Shown here: positions 1 through 6,400 of the stretch, piece by piece | Layout: every line of letters starts with the position of its first letter | How positions within the stretch are numbered: position 1 is the first letter of the stretch | The notes under the pieces: model-generated | Seen by the model: the letters and a program-made list of their open reading frames with translations, nothing else | Told to the model about the DNA's origin: nothing | Databases searched by the model: none | Assembly: GCA_026392575.1 (NCBI GenBank) | Contig: JAPLBU010000446.1 | Coordinates: 1 to 10,174, forward strand | Length of the DNA stretch: 10,174 nt | Direction of reading: 5' to 3' | From: Actinomycetota bacterium | GTDB taxonomy: Bacteria; Actinomycetota; Actinomycetes; S36-B12 | Program-made: the position numbers and the translations under genes

Positions 1-1
1 C

Positions 2-1540
2 TCGCGCTCGCTGGCCGCCTGCGAGGGCGCCGTGCTCCTGGTCGATGCCGCCCAGGGCATCGAGGCGCAGACGCTCGCGAACCTGTACCTCGCCCTCGAG
101 AACGACCTGACGGTCATTCCGGTGCTGAACAAGATCGACCTGCCGGCTGCCCAGCCGGAGAAGTACGCGGCCGAGCTCGCGCACATCATCGGGTGCTCGC
201 CCGACGACGTCCTGCTCGTCTCCGCGAAGACAGGCGTCGGTGTCCACGAGCTGCTCGAGAAGATCGTTCGCGAGATCCCCGCTCCCGTCGGTGACGCCGA
301 CAAGCCCGCCCGGGCGATGATCTTCGACTCGGTGTACGACACGTACCGCGGCGTCATCACCTACATCCGCGTCATCGACGGCCACATCTCCACGCGCGAG
401 CGCATCCAGATGATGTCGACAGGTGTCATCCACGAACTGCTCGAGGTCGGCGTCATCTCACCGGAGGCCGTGCCCGCGAAGGGCCTCGGCGTCGGTGAGG
501 TGGGCTACCTGATCACCGGCGTAAAGGACGTCCGTCAGTCGCGCGTCGGCGACACCATCACCTCGGAGCGCAAGGGCGCCACGGAGGCACTCGGTGGCTA
601 CCGCGACCCCAAGCCGATGGTGTTCTCGGGCCTGTACCCGATCGACGGGTCCGACTACCCCGAGCTGCGCGATGCCCTCGACAAGCTGAAGCTGAACGAT
701 GCGGCTCTTGGCTATGAGCCCGAGACATCGCTGGCGCTCGGCTTCGGCTTCCGCTGTGGCTTCCTTGGCCTGCTGCATATGGAGATCGTGCGCGAGCGGC
801 TCGAGCGCGAGGCCGGCCTCGACCTCATCTCCACCGCTCCCAACGTCATCTACCGCGTGTTTAACGACGACGGCGAGGAGATCGTCGTCACGAACCCGAG
901 CGAGTTCCCGACGCTGAAGGTTGCGAAGATCCTCGAGCCGATCGTCCGCTCGACCATCATCCTGCCGAGCGAGTTCGTCGGCACCGTGATGGAACTGTGC
1001 CAGCAGCGTCGAGGCACGCTGCTCGGCATGGACTACCTCTCCGAGGACCGCGTCGAGATGCGCTACACGCTCCCGCTGGCCGAGATCGTGTTCGACTTCT
1101 TCGACCAGCTCAAGTCGCGCACCCGCGGCTACGCATCCCTCGACTACGACGTGATCGGCGAGCAGGAGGCCGACCTCGTCAAGGTCGACATCCTGCTGCA
1201 TGGTGATCCCGTCGATGCCTTCAGCGCGATCGTCCACCGCGACAAGGCGATGGCCTACGGCGTGATGATGACCTCCAAGCTGAAGGAGCTCATCCCGCGC
1301 CAGCAGTTCGAGGTGCCCATCCAGGCCGCCATCGGATCCCGTGTCATCACCCGCGAGACGATCCGCGCGATGCGCAAGGACGTCCTCGCCAAGTGCTACG
1401 GCGGCGACATCAGCCGCAAGCGCAAGCTGCTGGAGAAGCAGAAGGAGGGCAAGAAGCGGATGAAGATGGTGGGCCGCGTCGAGGTCCCCCAGGAGGCCTT
1501 CATCGCAGCGCTGTCAACCTCCGACGCCCCGAAGAAGTAA
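2..1540 (+). CDS. lepA: Elongation factor 4 (LepA), 5'-truncated by the window edge
   Basis: This is the C-terminal 512 residues of the ribosome-associated GTPase EF4/LepA, which acts on the elongating or assembling 70S ribosome (proposed roles: back-translocation, and initiation or assembly under stress). The frame is open from base 2 (SRSLAACEGAVLLVDAAQG), so the first ~100 residues with the P-loop and switch I lie upstream. Visible are the G4 motif NKID (near base 130), the G5 motif SAKTG (near base 222), the EF-G-like domain II, the RCGFLGLLHMEI segment of domain III, and the LepA-specific C-terminal domain with CYGGDISRKRKLLEKQKEGK. That last segment distinguishes EF4 from EF-G. The gene ends with TAA at 1538-1540, and hemW begins 12 nt later, so the two are probably co-transcribed. 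No frameshift is seen. Identification is essentially certain. Confidence 0.97.
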   Translation, partial: SRSLAACEGAVLLVDAAQGIEAQTLANLYLALENDLTVIPVLNKIDLPAAQPEKYAAELAHIIGCSPDDVLLVSAKTGVGVHELLEKIVREIPAPVGDADKPARAMIFDSVYDTYRGVITYIRVIDGHISTRERIQMMSTGVIHELLEVGVISPEAVPAKGLGVGEVGYLITGVKDVRQSRVGDTITSERKGATEALGGYRDPKPMVFSGLYPIDGSDYPELRDALDKLKLNDAALGYEPETSLALGFGFRCGFLGLLHMEIVRERLEREAGLDLISTAPNVIYRVFNDDGEEIVVTNPSEFPTLKVAKILEPIVRSTIILPSEFVGTVMELCQQRRGTLLGMDYLSEDRVEMRYTLPLAEIVFDFFDQLKSRTRGYASLDYDVIGEQEADLVKVDILLHGDPVDAFSAIVHRDKAMAYGVMMTSKLKELIPRQQFEVPIQAAIGSRVITRETIRAMRKDVLAKCYGGDISRKRKLLEKQKEGKKRMKMVGRVEVPQEAFIAALSTSDAPKK

Positions 1541-1552
1541 AGCGGGAATTCG

Positions 1553-2716
1553 GTGCCCTTCGGGCGAACCCCTGCGCTGGACGAAACGGGATTGCCCGCC
1601 CCATTCGGGCTTTACGTCCACGTGCCCTTCTGCGCGAGCCGCTGCGGGTACTGCGACTTCAACACCTACACGGCCACCGAACTGGGCAGTGGGGTGAGTC
1701 AGGCCTCCTTCCATGAGGTGCTGGCAGCTGAAGTCCGCTTCGCTGCGCGATCGCTTGGCGCCGACTGCCGACCCGTCGACACCGTCTTCATCGGTGGCGG
1801 CACACCGACGCTGCTCGGCGCCGATGCGCTGGTCTCGGTGCTCGACGCCATCCGTGCGGAGTTCGGGCTCGCGCCCGGTGCTGAGGTGTCCACGGAAGCC
1901 AACCCTGACAGTGTCGACGAGGCCATGCTCGCGGCGCTGCTCGCAGGCGGGTTCACCCGGATGTCCTTCGGCATGCAGAGCTCGTCGAGCGCGGTGCTGC
2001 GCATCCTCGACCGAACGCACACGCCCGGTGCGAGTGTCGATGCGGCGCGCATGGCGAGTCGAGTCGGCTTCGATCACGTCAACCTCGACCTGATCTACGG
2101 CACGCCGGGGGAGTCCGACGATGACCTGCGACGCTCGCTCGACGATGCGCTGTCGGCTGGCGTCGATCACGTGTCGGCGTACTCCCTGATCGTCGAGGAC
2201 GGCACGCCGCTGGCGCGACGCGTGCGTCGAGGTGAGCTGCCAGCACCGGACGACGACGTGCTCGCTGACCGCTACGCCATCGTCGACAGCACCCTGCGCG
2301 CGGCGGGCCTCGACTGGTATGAGGTCTCGAACTGGGCGCAGCCGGGAGGAGAGTGCCGGCACAACCTCGGCTACTGGCATGACGACGACTGGTGGGGCAT
2401 CGGCCCGGGAGCGCACGGTCACCTCGACGGGGTGCGCTGGTGGAACGTCAAGCATCCCCGCACCTACGCGGAGCGGCTCGAGGCGGGTCTATCGCCGGAG
2501 GAGGGGCGCGAGGTCCTGACGGCGGAGCAGAAGCACGTCGAGCGCGTGATGCTGGGCATGCGGCTGGCGGAGGGGATGGCCGAATCAGAGCTGCCGGGCG
2601 ACGTCGTCGGTGAACTCGTTGGCGACGGTCTGGTCGAGGTGGCTGTCGGTCGGGTCGTCCTGACGGAGCGCGGGCGCCTGCTGGCCGACGCTGTCATCCG
2701 CCGCCTGCTGGCCTGA
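1553..2716 (+). CDS. hemW: Heme chaperone HemW (radical SAM, coproporphyrinogen-III oxidase-like)
   Basis: The product is 387 residues, normal for HemW. Residues 19-38 hold the radical-SAM cluster site: C27, C31 and C34 in CxxxCxxC (PFCASRCGYCDF), followed by the SAM-binding GGGTP at 81-85. Further family signatures are EANPDS, NLDLIYGTPGES, and the HNLGYW...GIGPGAHG block characteristic of HemW and its HemN relatives. HemW proteins bind heme and hand it to respiratory enzymes; older annotations call them oxygen-independent coproporphyrinogen oxidase, and the sequence alone cannot exclude that. The start is a GTG 12 nt after the lepA stop with a weak purine-rich GCGGGA upstream. No in-frame ATG lies before the SAM motif. 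Placement directly after lepA is the common actinobacterial order. The gene is followed by a strong hairpin. Confidence 0.95.
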   Translation: MPFGRTPALDETGLPAPFGLYVHVPFCASRCGYCDFNTYTATELGSGVSQASFHEVLAAEVRFAARSLGADCRPVDTVFIGGGTPTLLGADALVSVLDAIRAEFGLAPGAEVSTEANPDSVDEAMLAALLAGGFTRMSFGMQSSSSAVLRILDRTHTPGASVDAARMASRVGFDHVNLDLIYGTPGESDDDLRRSLDDALSAGVDHVSAYSLIVEDGTPLARRVRRGELPAPDDDVLADRYAIVDSTLRAAGLDWYEVSNWAQPGGECRHNLGYWHDDDWWGIGPGAHGHLDGVRWWNVKHPRTYAERLEAGLSPEEGREVLTAEQKHVERVMLGMRLAEGMAESELPGDVVGELVGDGLVEVAVGRVVLTERGRLLADAVIRRLLA

Positions 2717-2730
2717 CGTTCAGGTTCAAG

Positions 2731-2766
2731 GCGAAGGCCCCGGTCGTTTCCGACCGGGGCCTTCGC
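2731..2766. terminator. Bidirectional hairpin terminator between convergent hemW and the cysteine-repeat gene
   Basis: A perfect 16-bp inverted repeat (2731-2746 and 2751-2766) encloses a TTTC loop. It lies 14 nt past the hemW stop and 27 nt past the stop of the minus-strand gene, in a 76-bp convergent gap. No T-run follows on either strand, which is usual for high-GC actinobacterial terminators. The stem is symmetric, so it can serve both transcripts; bidirectional use is an inference from position. Confidence 0.85.
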
Positions 2767-2792
2767 TGCGGACCTCCGCGCGTGCTGCTGGG

Positions 2793-3878
2793 TTACTGAC
2801 GTGCGCCCAGGACGCGCTTGCCGGCGACGGCAGTTCCGAGGATCCCTGCTGTGAGGAGCGCGAGCGCCCACATCGGCAGAACAGGAGCCTGCGATCCGTC
2901 ACCAGCCGGGACGGCGGCCGGCACCGTGGCTGCCGCCGGGACGGCGACGGTTGCCGCTGCCGGTGCCGACACGTTCGAGACCGGCACGATCGCGGGAGCT
3001 GCCGGTGCGGCAACGGGCGCACCGCAGGCGCCCAGTCGGGCGCCGGTCGGTGTCTTGGCGGCCCGGGCAGCCTCGGCGGCGGCAACTGCCACCGTGCTCG
3101 CTGCGTAGTTGGCATCCGCCTGCGAGACCGTGCTGGCGCCCACTCCCGTTCCGGAGTAGTCGACGACGAGGGTGGTGACGCCATCGGCCAGGCAGAAGTC
3201 GACCGAACCGCGAGCCGTCTCCGACGCCGCGAAGGTGCCGCCCGTGGTGTCGTTCGGGGTGGTCACCAGGGTGCGCTCGCAGTAGGAGGTCTCACCCTCG
3301 AGCGGTCCGGTCCAGCCCGCGGGGCAGACGTCCTCGCCGCGCGGGCGCTCCGGGTACGTGGTCGAGCCGGGGATGAGCTGCTGGCAGATGAGCCCGTCGG
3401 CTGATCCGCCCCGCGCGGTGTATCCCTCCGGGCAACTCCAGGCGCTGGACGGGCGGGTCAGGTACTCGCCCTGATATATGGCCGAATAGGGGTAGTACCT
3501 CTCGAAGGTGTAGCAGGCATCGCCGTGCTCGGGTGTGATGCTCCCCATCCCGACTGCGCAGGTGCCGGGGGTGTTCACAACACCGGGACGCACGCGCTCC
3601 GTCCACGAATCCTCGACCACGAGCTCACACCTTGTCGCGTCGAAGTTCGTCTCCGGTGCCTCGCACTCGCCGTATCCCGGGGTGGCATCCACGCGCTCGT
3701 ACTTCTCGCAGCTGCCGCCGTTGAGGCTGTAGCCGTCGGGGCAGGTTGCCGCCGCCTCAGCGGGCGTGGCGCCGAGGGCGACGAGGCCCAGTACGGCGAT
3801 GGATGCGGCGGTCAGGATGGTCAGTGCCGTCCGGCCGCGACGACGCGGGGTCGTGCTCGTCGGGGATGTCTTGCTCAT
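2793..3878 (-). CDS. Secreted, C-terminally membrane-anchored protein with five cysteine-pair repeats, function unknown
   Basis: I do not recognise a specific family. The chosen ATG (3876-3878) has a good Shine-Dalgarno sequence, AGGTGAGGA, 4 nt upstream on the minus strand; an upstream in-frame start would add 30 residues lacking that signal. The 361-residue product has an Arg-rich N-terminus, a hydrophobic stretch at about 18-37 and a probable signal-peptidase site after the Ala-rich TPAEAAA (~44). The ectodomain has 12 cysteines (46, 57, 72, 84, 107, 122, 149, 165, 185, 200, 229, 285). The first ten form five pairs 11-16 residues apart; three units begin CPxG[YW] (46, 149, 185). Residues 250-275 (STVSQADANYAAS...) weakly recall the helical end of DUF5977-type surface repeats. 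An Ala/Pro/Val-rich linker (287-326) leads to a membrane segment (~334-353) and basic tail (KRVLGARQ). No LPxTG motif is present. It was probably acquired or retained as an accessory gene, being minus-strand among housekeeping genes. Confidence 0.85.
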   Translation of the reverse strand: MSKTSPTSTTPRRRGRTALTILTAASIAVLGLVALGATPAEAAATCPDGYSLNGGSCEKYERVDATPGYGECEAPETNFDATRCELVVEDSWTERVRPGVVNTPGTCAVGMGSITPEHGDACYTFERYYPYSAIYQGEYLTRPSSAWSCPEGYTARGGSADGLICQQLIPGSTTYPERPRGEDVCPAGWTGPLEGETSYCERTLVTTPNDTTGGTFAASETARGSVDFCLADGVTTLVVDYSGTGVGASTVSQADANYAASTVAVAAAEAARAAKTPTGARLGACGAPVAAPAAPAIVPVSNVSAPAAATVAVPAAATVPAAVPAGDGSQAPVLPMWALALLTAGILGTAVAGKRVLGARQ

Positions 3879-3882
3879 GGCG

Positions 3883-3891
3883 TCCTCACCT
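3883..3891 (-). promoter_or_regulatory. Ribosome binding site fixing the start of the cysteine-repeat gene
   Basis: On the minus strand AGGTGAGGA ends 4 nt before the ATG at 3876-3878. This selects that ATG over the in-frame upstream start at 3968, whose extra 30 residues would put a non-signal-like sequence ahead of the Arg-rich signal peptide. Confidence 0.7.
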
Positions 3892-3965
3892 GTTGACGGG
3901 AGACCTGAGCACGCCCAAGTCGAGTGGATCGCAGTGGAACACTCCGTAAGCACGCGTGCAAATGA

Positions 3966-3987
3966 CACCTAGGGTTTTCCCTAGGTG
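3966..3987. promoter_or_regulatory. 22-bp perfect dyad with TTTT centre in the gap between the two minus-strand genes
   Basis: The arms CACCTAGGG (3966-3974) and CCCTAGGTG (3979-3987) are perfect inverted repeats around TTTT. The dyad is 88 bp upstream of the cysteine-repeat ATG and 37 bp downstream of the TSUP stop. An AT-rich centre and CTAGGG half-sites suit a dimeric regulator such as a NarL/LuxR-type response regulator (inference). It could instead be a weak terminator for the transporter gene, but it lacks a T-run and has A/T-rich stem ends. On the minus strand a possible -35 (TTGCAC) lies about 6 nt after it, but no convincing -10 follows at 16-18 nt. Confidence 0.5.
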
Positions 3988-4024
3988 CGCCTCTATGGCG
4001 GGGGTGGCCGGCGAGTCAGATCCG

Positions 4025-4936
4025 TTAGGCGCTGGCTGCCGCGCTGACGGTCTCGGCGGACACTGCAGCGGCGCCGGCACGTCGGCCGGCCAGGTGAACT
4101 CGCACGACGTAGATGACCAGGGCGGCCCAGGCGATGCCGATCCCGATGAGGACGGCGGTCATCGTGCCGCTCGGCACTCCGAAAGCCTTCATCAGGGTCA
4201 GGGAGTTCGTGAAGATGATCATGCCGCCGACGGCCACGCCCATGACGCGCATGGGGAGCCGGTGCGCGATCCACGCGCCAAGTGGTGCCGCGAGGATGCC
4301 ACCGAGCATGAGGGGGAGCAGGATCTGCCAGTTCAGGGCGGAGGTCCCGAGGCCGATGAGGAAGCCGATGCTGGCGGCAACGGCGACCAGGAATTCGGCG
4401 GCGTTCATCGTGCCGATGACGCGGTTGGGTGCCATTCGGCCGTTGGCCAGCAGTGCGGGAGTCGTCACGGGACCCCACCCGCCGCCACCCGTCGCGTCGA
4501 CGAAGCCGCCGATGAGTCCGAGGGGGGCCAGGAAGCGAGTCCCGGGTCGGCCCTTCTTGAGCGCGACAGTGCGGTGCCGCAGGAAGCGGAAGAGCACGTA
4601 GATGCCCAGGATCAGCAGCAGTGCGCTGGCCCACGGCCGCGCGGCCTGCGTTGAGAGTCCGGACAGCAGGGTCGCGCCGAGGAATGCCCCGATGGCGCCC
4701 GGCAGCGCGATCCGCCGCAGGACCGTCTTGTCGACGTTGCCCATCCGCGCATGCGAGATGGCGCTGGCGGCCGTCGTCCCGATCTCGGCGAGGTGCACGG
4801 AGGCCGAGGCGGCTGCCGGGGAAAGGCCGATGGCGATGAGCAGGGTTGAGGAGGTGAGGCCGTAGCCCATGCCGAGGGAGCCATCGACGAGCTGGGCGCC
4901 GAACCCGGCGAGGGCGATCAGGAGCAGGGGAAGCAT
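4025..4936 (-). CDS. TSUP-family membrane transporter (sulfite exporter TauE/SafE-like)
   Basis: This 303-residue protein is almost entirely hydrophobic segments (about eight predicted by eye) and has the twofold internal repeat of the TauE/SafE (TSUP, PF01925-type) family. The first half carries AQLVDGSLGMGYG (14-26) and HLAEIGTTAASAISH (48-62); the second carries GGFVDATGGGGWGP (143-156) and MNAAEFLVA (177-185), the corresponding positions. Family members move sulfite, sulfonates, sulfate, thiosulfate or related small anions across the cytoplasmic membrane; substrate and direction cannot be read from sequence. The C-terminus is a short Ala/Ser-rich tail. The ATG at 4934-4936 has no Shine-Dalgarno sequence, and a promoter placed 6 nt upstream suggests a leaderless mRNA. 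Its nearest downstream neighbour on the same strand is the cysteine-repeat gene, 146 bp away; the two may or may not be co-transcribed. Confidence 0.9.
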   Translation of the reverse strand: MLPLLLIALAGFGAQLVDGSLGMGYGLTSSTLLIAIGLSPAAASASVHLAEIGTTAASAISHARMGNVDKTVLRRIALPGAIGAFLGATLLSGLSTQAARPWASALLLILGIYVLFRFLRHRTVALKKGRPGTRFLAPLGLIGGFVDATGGGGWGPVTTPALLANGRMAPNRVIGTMNAAEFLVAVAASIGFLIGLGTSALNWQILLPLMLGGILAAPLGAWIAHRLPMRVMGVAVGGMIIFTNSLTLMKAFGVPSGTMTAVLIGIGIAWAALVIYVVRVHLAGRRAGAAAVSAETVSAAASA

Positions 4937-4942
4937 GGATCA

Positions 4943-4971
4943 TGTCTATCTGGTTAGTAGACAATATGCAA
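4943..4971 (-). promoter_or_regulatory. Probable leaderless promoter of the TSUP gene, overlapped by an operator-like dyad
   Basis: Read on the minus strand, a -35-like TTGCAT (4966-4971), a 17-nt spacer and a -10-like TAGACA (4943-4948) sit just 6 nt before the ATG at 4936, which would put the transcription start at or next to the A of ATG. That agrees with the absent Shine-Dalgarno sequence. The dyad TGTCTA-N9-TAGACA (4943-4963) covers the spacer and uses the -10 as one arm, so a bound protein would block polymerase. Repression is inferred from this overlap; the regulator is not in the window. Confidence 0.55.
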
Positions 4972-5036
4972 GCTGACACGCAGGAGCTGAGAGAAGGGCG
5001 GAGCCGGTCCTCGCGGGCGGACCGCCGATGAGGCCA

Positions 5037-5042
5037 TACACT
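5037..5042 (+). promoter_or_regulatory. Candidate -10 box of the hrcA operon
   Basis: TACACT at 5037-5042 fits the actinobacterial -10 pattern TAnnnT and touches the first base of the CIRCE element. A start site about 7 nt later would lie inside CIRCE, the usual geometry for HrcA repression. No good -35 is visible around 5013-5019, where the sequence is GC-rich. Confidence 0.5.
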
Positions 5043-5068
5043 TGGCACTCACGGGAGTTGAGTGCCAA
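5042..5068 (+). promoter_or_regulatory. CIRCE element (HrcA operator)
   Basis: The sequence is TTGGCACTC-N9-GAGTGCCAA: perfect 9-bp arms (10 bp counting C5041/G5069) with the canonical 9-nt spacer. It differs from the classic TTAGCACTC consensus only by G for A at position 3, matched by a compensating change in the other arm. It lies 27 bp before the hrcA ATG, so HrcA very likely represses its own operon and releases it on heat shock. Confidence 0.95.
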
Positions 5069-5084
5069 GCAACCGCCGTTGACC

Positions 5085-5090
5085 AGGAGG
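5085..5090 (+). promoter_or_regulatory. Ribosome binding site of hrcA
   Basis: A perfect AGGAGG with a 5-nt spacer before ATG 5096. It decides against the longer open frame that begins inside the CIRCE operator. Confidence 0.85.
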
Positions 5091-5095
5091 TGGGC

Positions 5096-6115
5096 ATGCT
5101 CGAGGAGCGTCGGCTCGCCGTCCTGCGTGCCATCGTCGAGGACTATGTCTCAACGCACGAGCCGGTCGGTTCGAAGGCGCTCGTCGAGCGACACAACCTC
5201 GGAGTCTCGCCGGCCACCATCCGCAACGACATGGCCGCTCTCGAGGACGAGGGCTTCATCGCTCAGCCGCACACGAGCGCCGGTCGCGTGCCCACTGATC
5301 TCGGCTACCGGATGTTCGTCGACCGCCTCGCCGGCGTGAAGCCGCTGAGCCCGCCGGAGCGCCGCGCTATCCAGCAGTTCCTCGACGAGGCCGTCGACCT
5401 TGACGATGTCATGTCGCGCACGGTCCGGCTGCTCGCGCAGATCACGCGACAGGTCGCGCTGGTGCAGTACCCGTCGCTGTCGCGCAGCACCGTCCGGCAC
5501 GTCGAGCTCGTCGCCCTCAGCAGCACGCGGCTGATCGTCGTGATCATCGTCGACTCCGGCCGGGTCGAGCAGCGCATCATCGAGTGTCCCGGTCCCGTAC
5601 CCGAGTCGACGCTCGCCGATCTGCGTGCTCGGCTCATTGCAGCGCTGGCCGGCAGGACCTTCTCGTCCGTCCCCGAGTCGGTGGTCGACCTCGAGGAGGG
5701 GTTCGTTCTCGACGATCGGCCGACCGTGCACGCGGTCGTCTCGGCGGTCCTTGAGATGGTCACCGAGCGGCTCGACGAGCGGGTCGTTCTCGGCGGCACC
5801 GCGCACCTTGCGCGCTATGGCGAGTCGTTCCCGATCGCCATCCAGCCCGTCCTGGAGGCACTCGAGGAGCAGGTCATCCTGCTGCAGTTGCTGGGCGAGG
5901 CCACGACGCCGCAGGGTGTCACCGTGCGGATCGGCCACGAGAACCCCATCGAGGGGCTGGAGGCCACATCGGTCATCACGGCCCAGTACGCCCTCGGCGA
6001 CCGTGCGGTCGCCTCGCTCGGTGTCGTGGGCCCGACGCATATGGACTATCCGGGGACTATGTCGGCCGTCCACGCTGTTGCCCGATACGTCAGTCGCATT
6101 CTGGACGAGCAGTGA
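5096..6115 (+). CDS. hrcA: Heat-inducible transcription repressor HrcA
   Basis: HrcA binds CIRCE as a dimer and represses class-I heat-shock genes; its activity depends on GroEL in studied bacteria. The 339-residue product starts MLEERRLAVLRAIVEDYV, the usual HrcA N-terminus. The winged-helix DNA-binding part spans about 1-75, with EPVGSKALVE, the recognition region LGVSPATIRNDMAALE and the wing HTSAGRVPTDLGYR. The dimerisation/GAF-like part follows, ending in the conserved GVVGPTHMDYPGTMSAVHAVA. I chose the ATG at 5096 over the in-frame GTG-type start near 5042 because AGGAGG (5085-5090) sits 5 nt upstream and the earlier start would lie inside CIRCE. dnaJ follows after 24 nt. Confidence 0.97.
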   Translation: MLEERRLAVLRAIVEDYVSTHEPVGSKALVERHNLGVSPATIRNDMAALEDEGFIAQPHTSAGRVPTDLGYRMFVDRLAGVKPLSPPERRAIQQFLDEAVDLDDVMSRTVRLLAQITRQVALVQYPSLSRSTVRHVELVALSSTRLIVVIIVDSGRVEQRIIECPGPVPESTLADLRARLIAALAGRTFSSVPESVVDLEEGFVLDDRPTVHAVVSAVLEMVTERLDERVVLGGTAHLARYGESFPIAIQPVLEALEEQVILLQLLGEATTPQGVTVRIGHENPIEGLEATSVITAQYALGDRAVASLGVVGPTHMDYPGTMSAVHAVARYVSRILDEQ

Positions 6116-6139
6116 CCGCGCGAGCATGGAGATGACCCG

Positions 6140-6400
6140 TTGAGCACCGACTACTACGCGCTCCTGGGCGTCTCGCGCGATGCCACCGCCGAGGAGATCA
6201 AGAAGTCATACCGCCGGCTGGCCCGCGAGCTGCACCCGGACGTCAACCCCGATCCGGAGCACCAGGAACGGTTCAAGCTCGTCACCGCCGCATACGAGGT
6301 CCTCAGCGACCCTGAGAAGCGTCAGATGTACGACCTCGGCGGCGATCCGCTCAATGCGGGCGCGCCGCGGTCAGGACGCCCTGATCCGCTTGCAGGTTGA
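6140..6400 (+). pseudogene. dnaJ: DnaJ2 chaperone, N-terminal J-domain fragment (frame broken)
   Basis: The J-domain of an Hsp40 co-chaperone, which stimulates DnaK ATPase. It starts at a TTG with GGAG (6128-6131) 8 nt upstream, giving MSTDYYALLGVSRDATAEEI; there is no in-frame ATG nearby. The catalytic HPD is at residues 32-34, and helix IV ends in SDPEKRQMYDLGGDP (56-70). After DPLNAGAP (~76) the frame no longer matches DnaJ and stops at TGA 6398-6400, 86 residues in all. The remainder of DnaJ continues one frame over. The Gly/Phe-rich linker that should follow DPL is absent. If real, the product is a lone J-domain peptide; the alternative is an assembly error across a GC-rich repeat. Confidence 0.85.

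Noticed and set aside
2793..2880. LPxTG sortase signal at the C-terminus of the cysteine-repeat protein
   Set aside because: The segment reads VLPMWALALL before the membrane helix; the Thr-Gly required by the motif is absent, so only membrane anchoring is supported.
3956..4654. A 232-codon plus-strand open frame opposite the TSUP transporter gene
   Set aside because: The product is low-complexity (Gly/Asp/Glu/Ala-rich) with no domain, and it lies wholly antisense to a membrane protein with clear family motifs.
4943..4963. McbR-type sulfur-regulator operator (TAGAC-N6-GTCTA) in front of the TSUP gene
   Set aside because: The half-sites occur in the opposite orientation and with a 9-nt gap (GTCTA-N9-TAGAC), so it does not match that motif; only a generic dyad is claimed.
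5005..5024. Hairpin CGGTCC-N8-GGACCG upstream of hrcA as a terminator or attenuator
   Set aside because: It has only 6-bp arms with an 8-nt loop in GC-rich DNA, upstream of the -10 and in the non-transcribed gap; chance is the simplest explanation.
5150..6127. Long minus-strand open frames opposite lepA (458-1237), hemW (1514-2455), hrcA (5150-6127), dnaJ/rsmE (6962-8131) and phoH (8462-9214)
   Set aside because: They mirror the codon periodicity of well-identified plus-strand genes in high-GC DNA. Their products are Arg/Asp/His-rich without recognisable domains, and they lack ribosome binding sites.
6350..6375. Programmed ribosomal frameshifting to join the two dnaJ halves
   Set aside because: No slippery heptamer or homopolymer is present, DnaJ is not a known frameshifted gene, and shifting would still leave the G/F linker missing.
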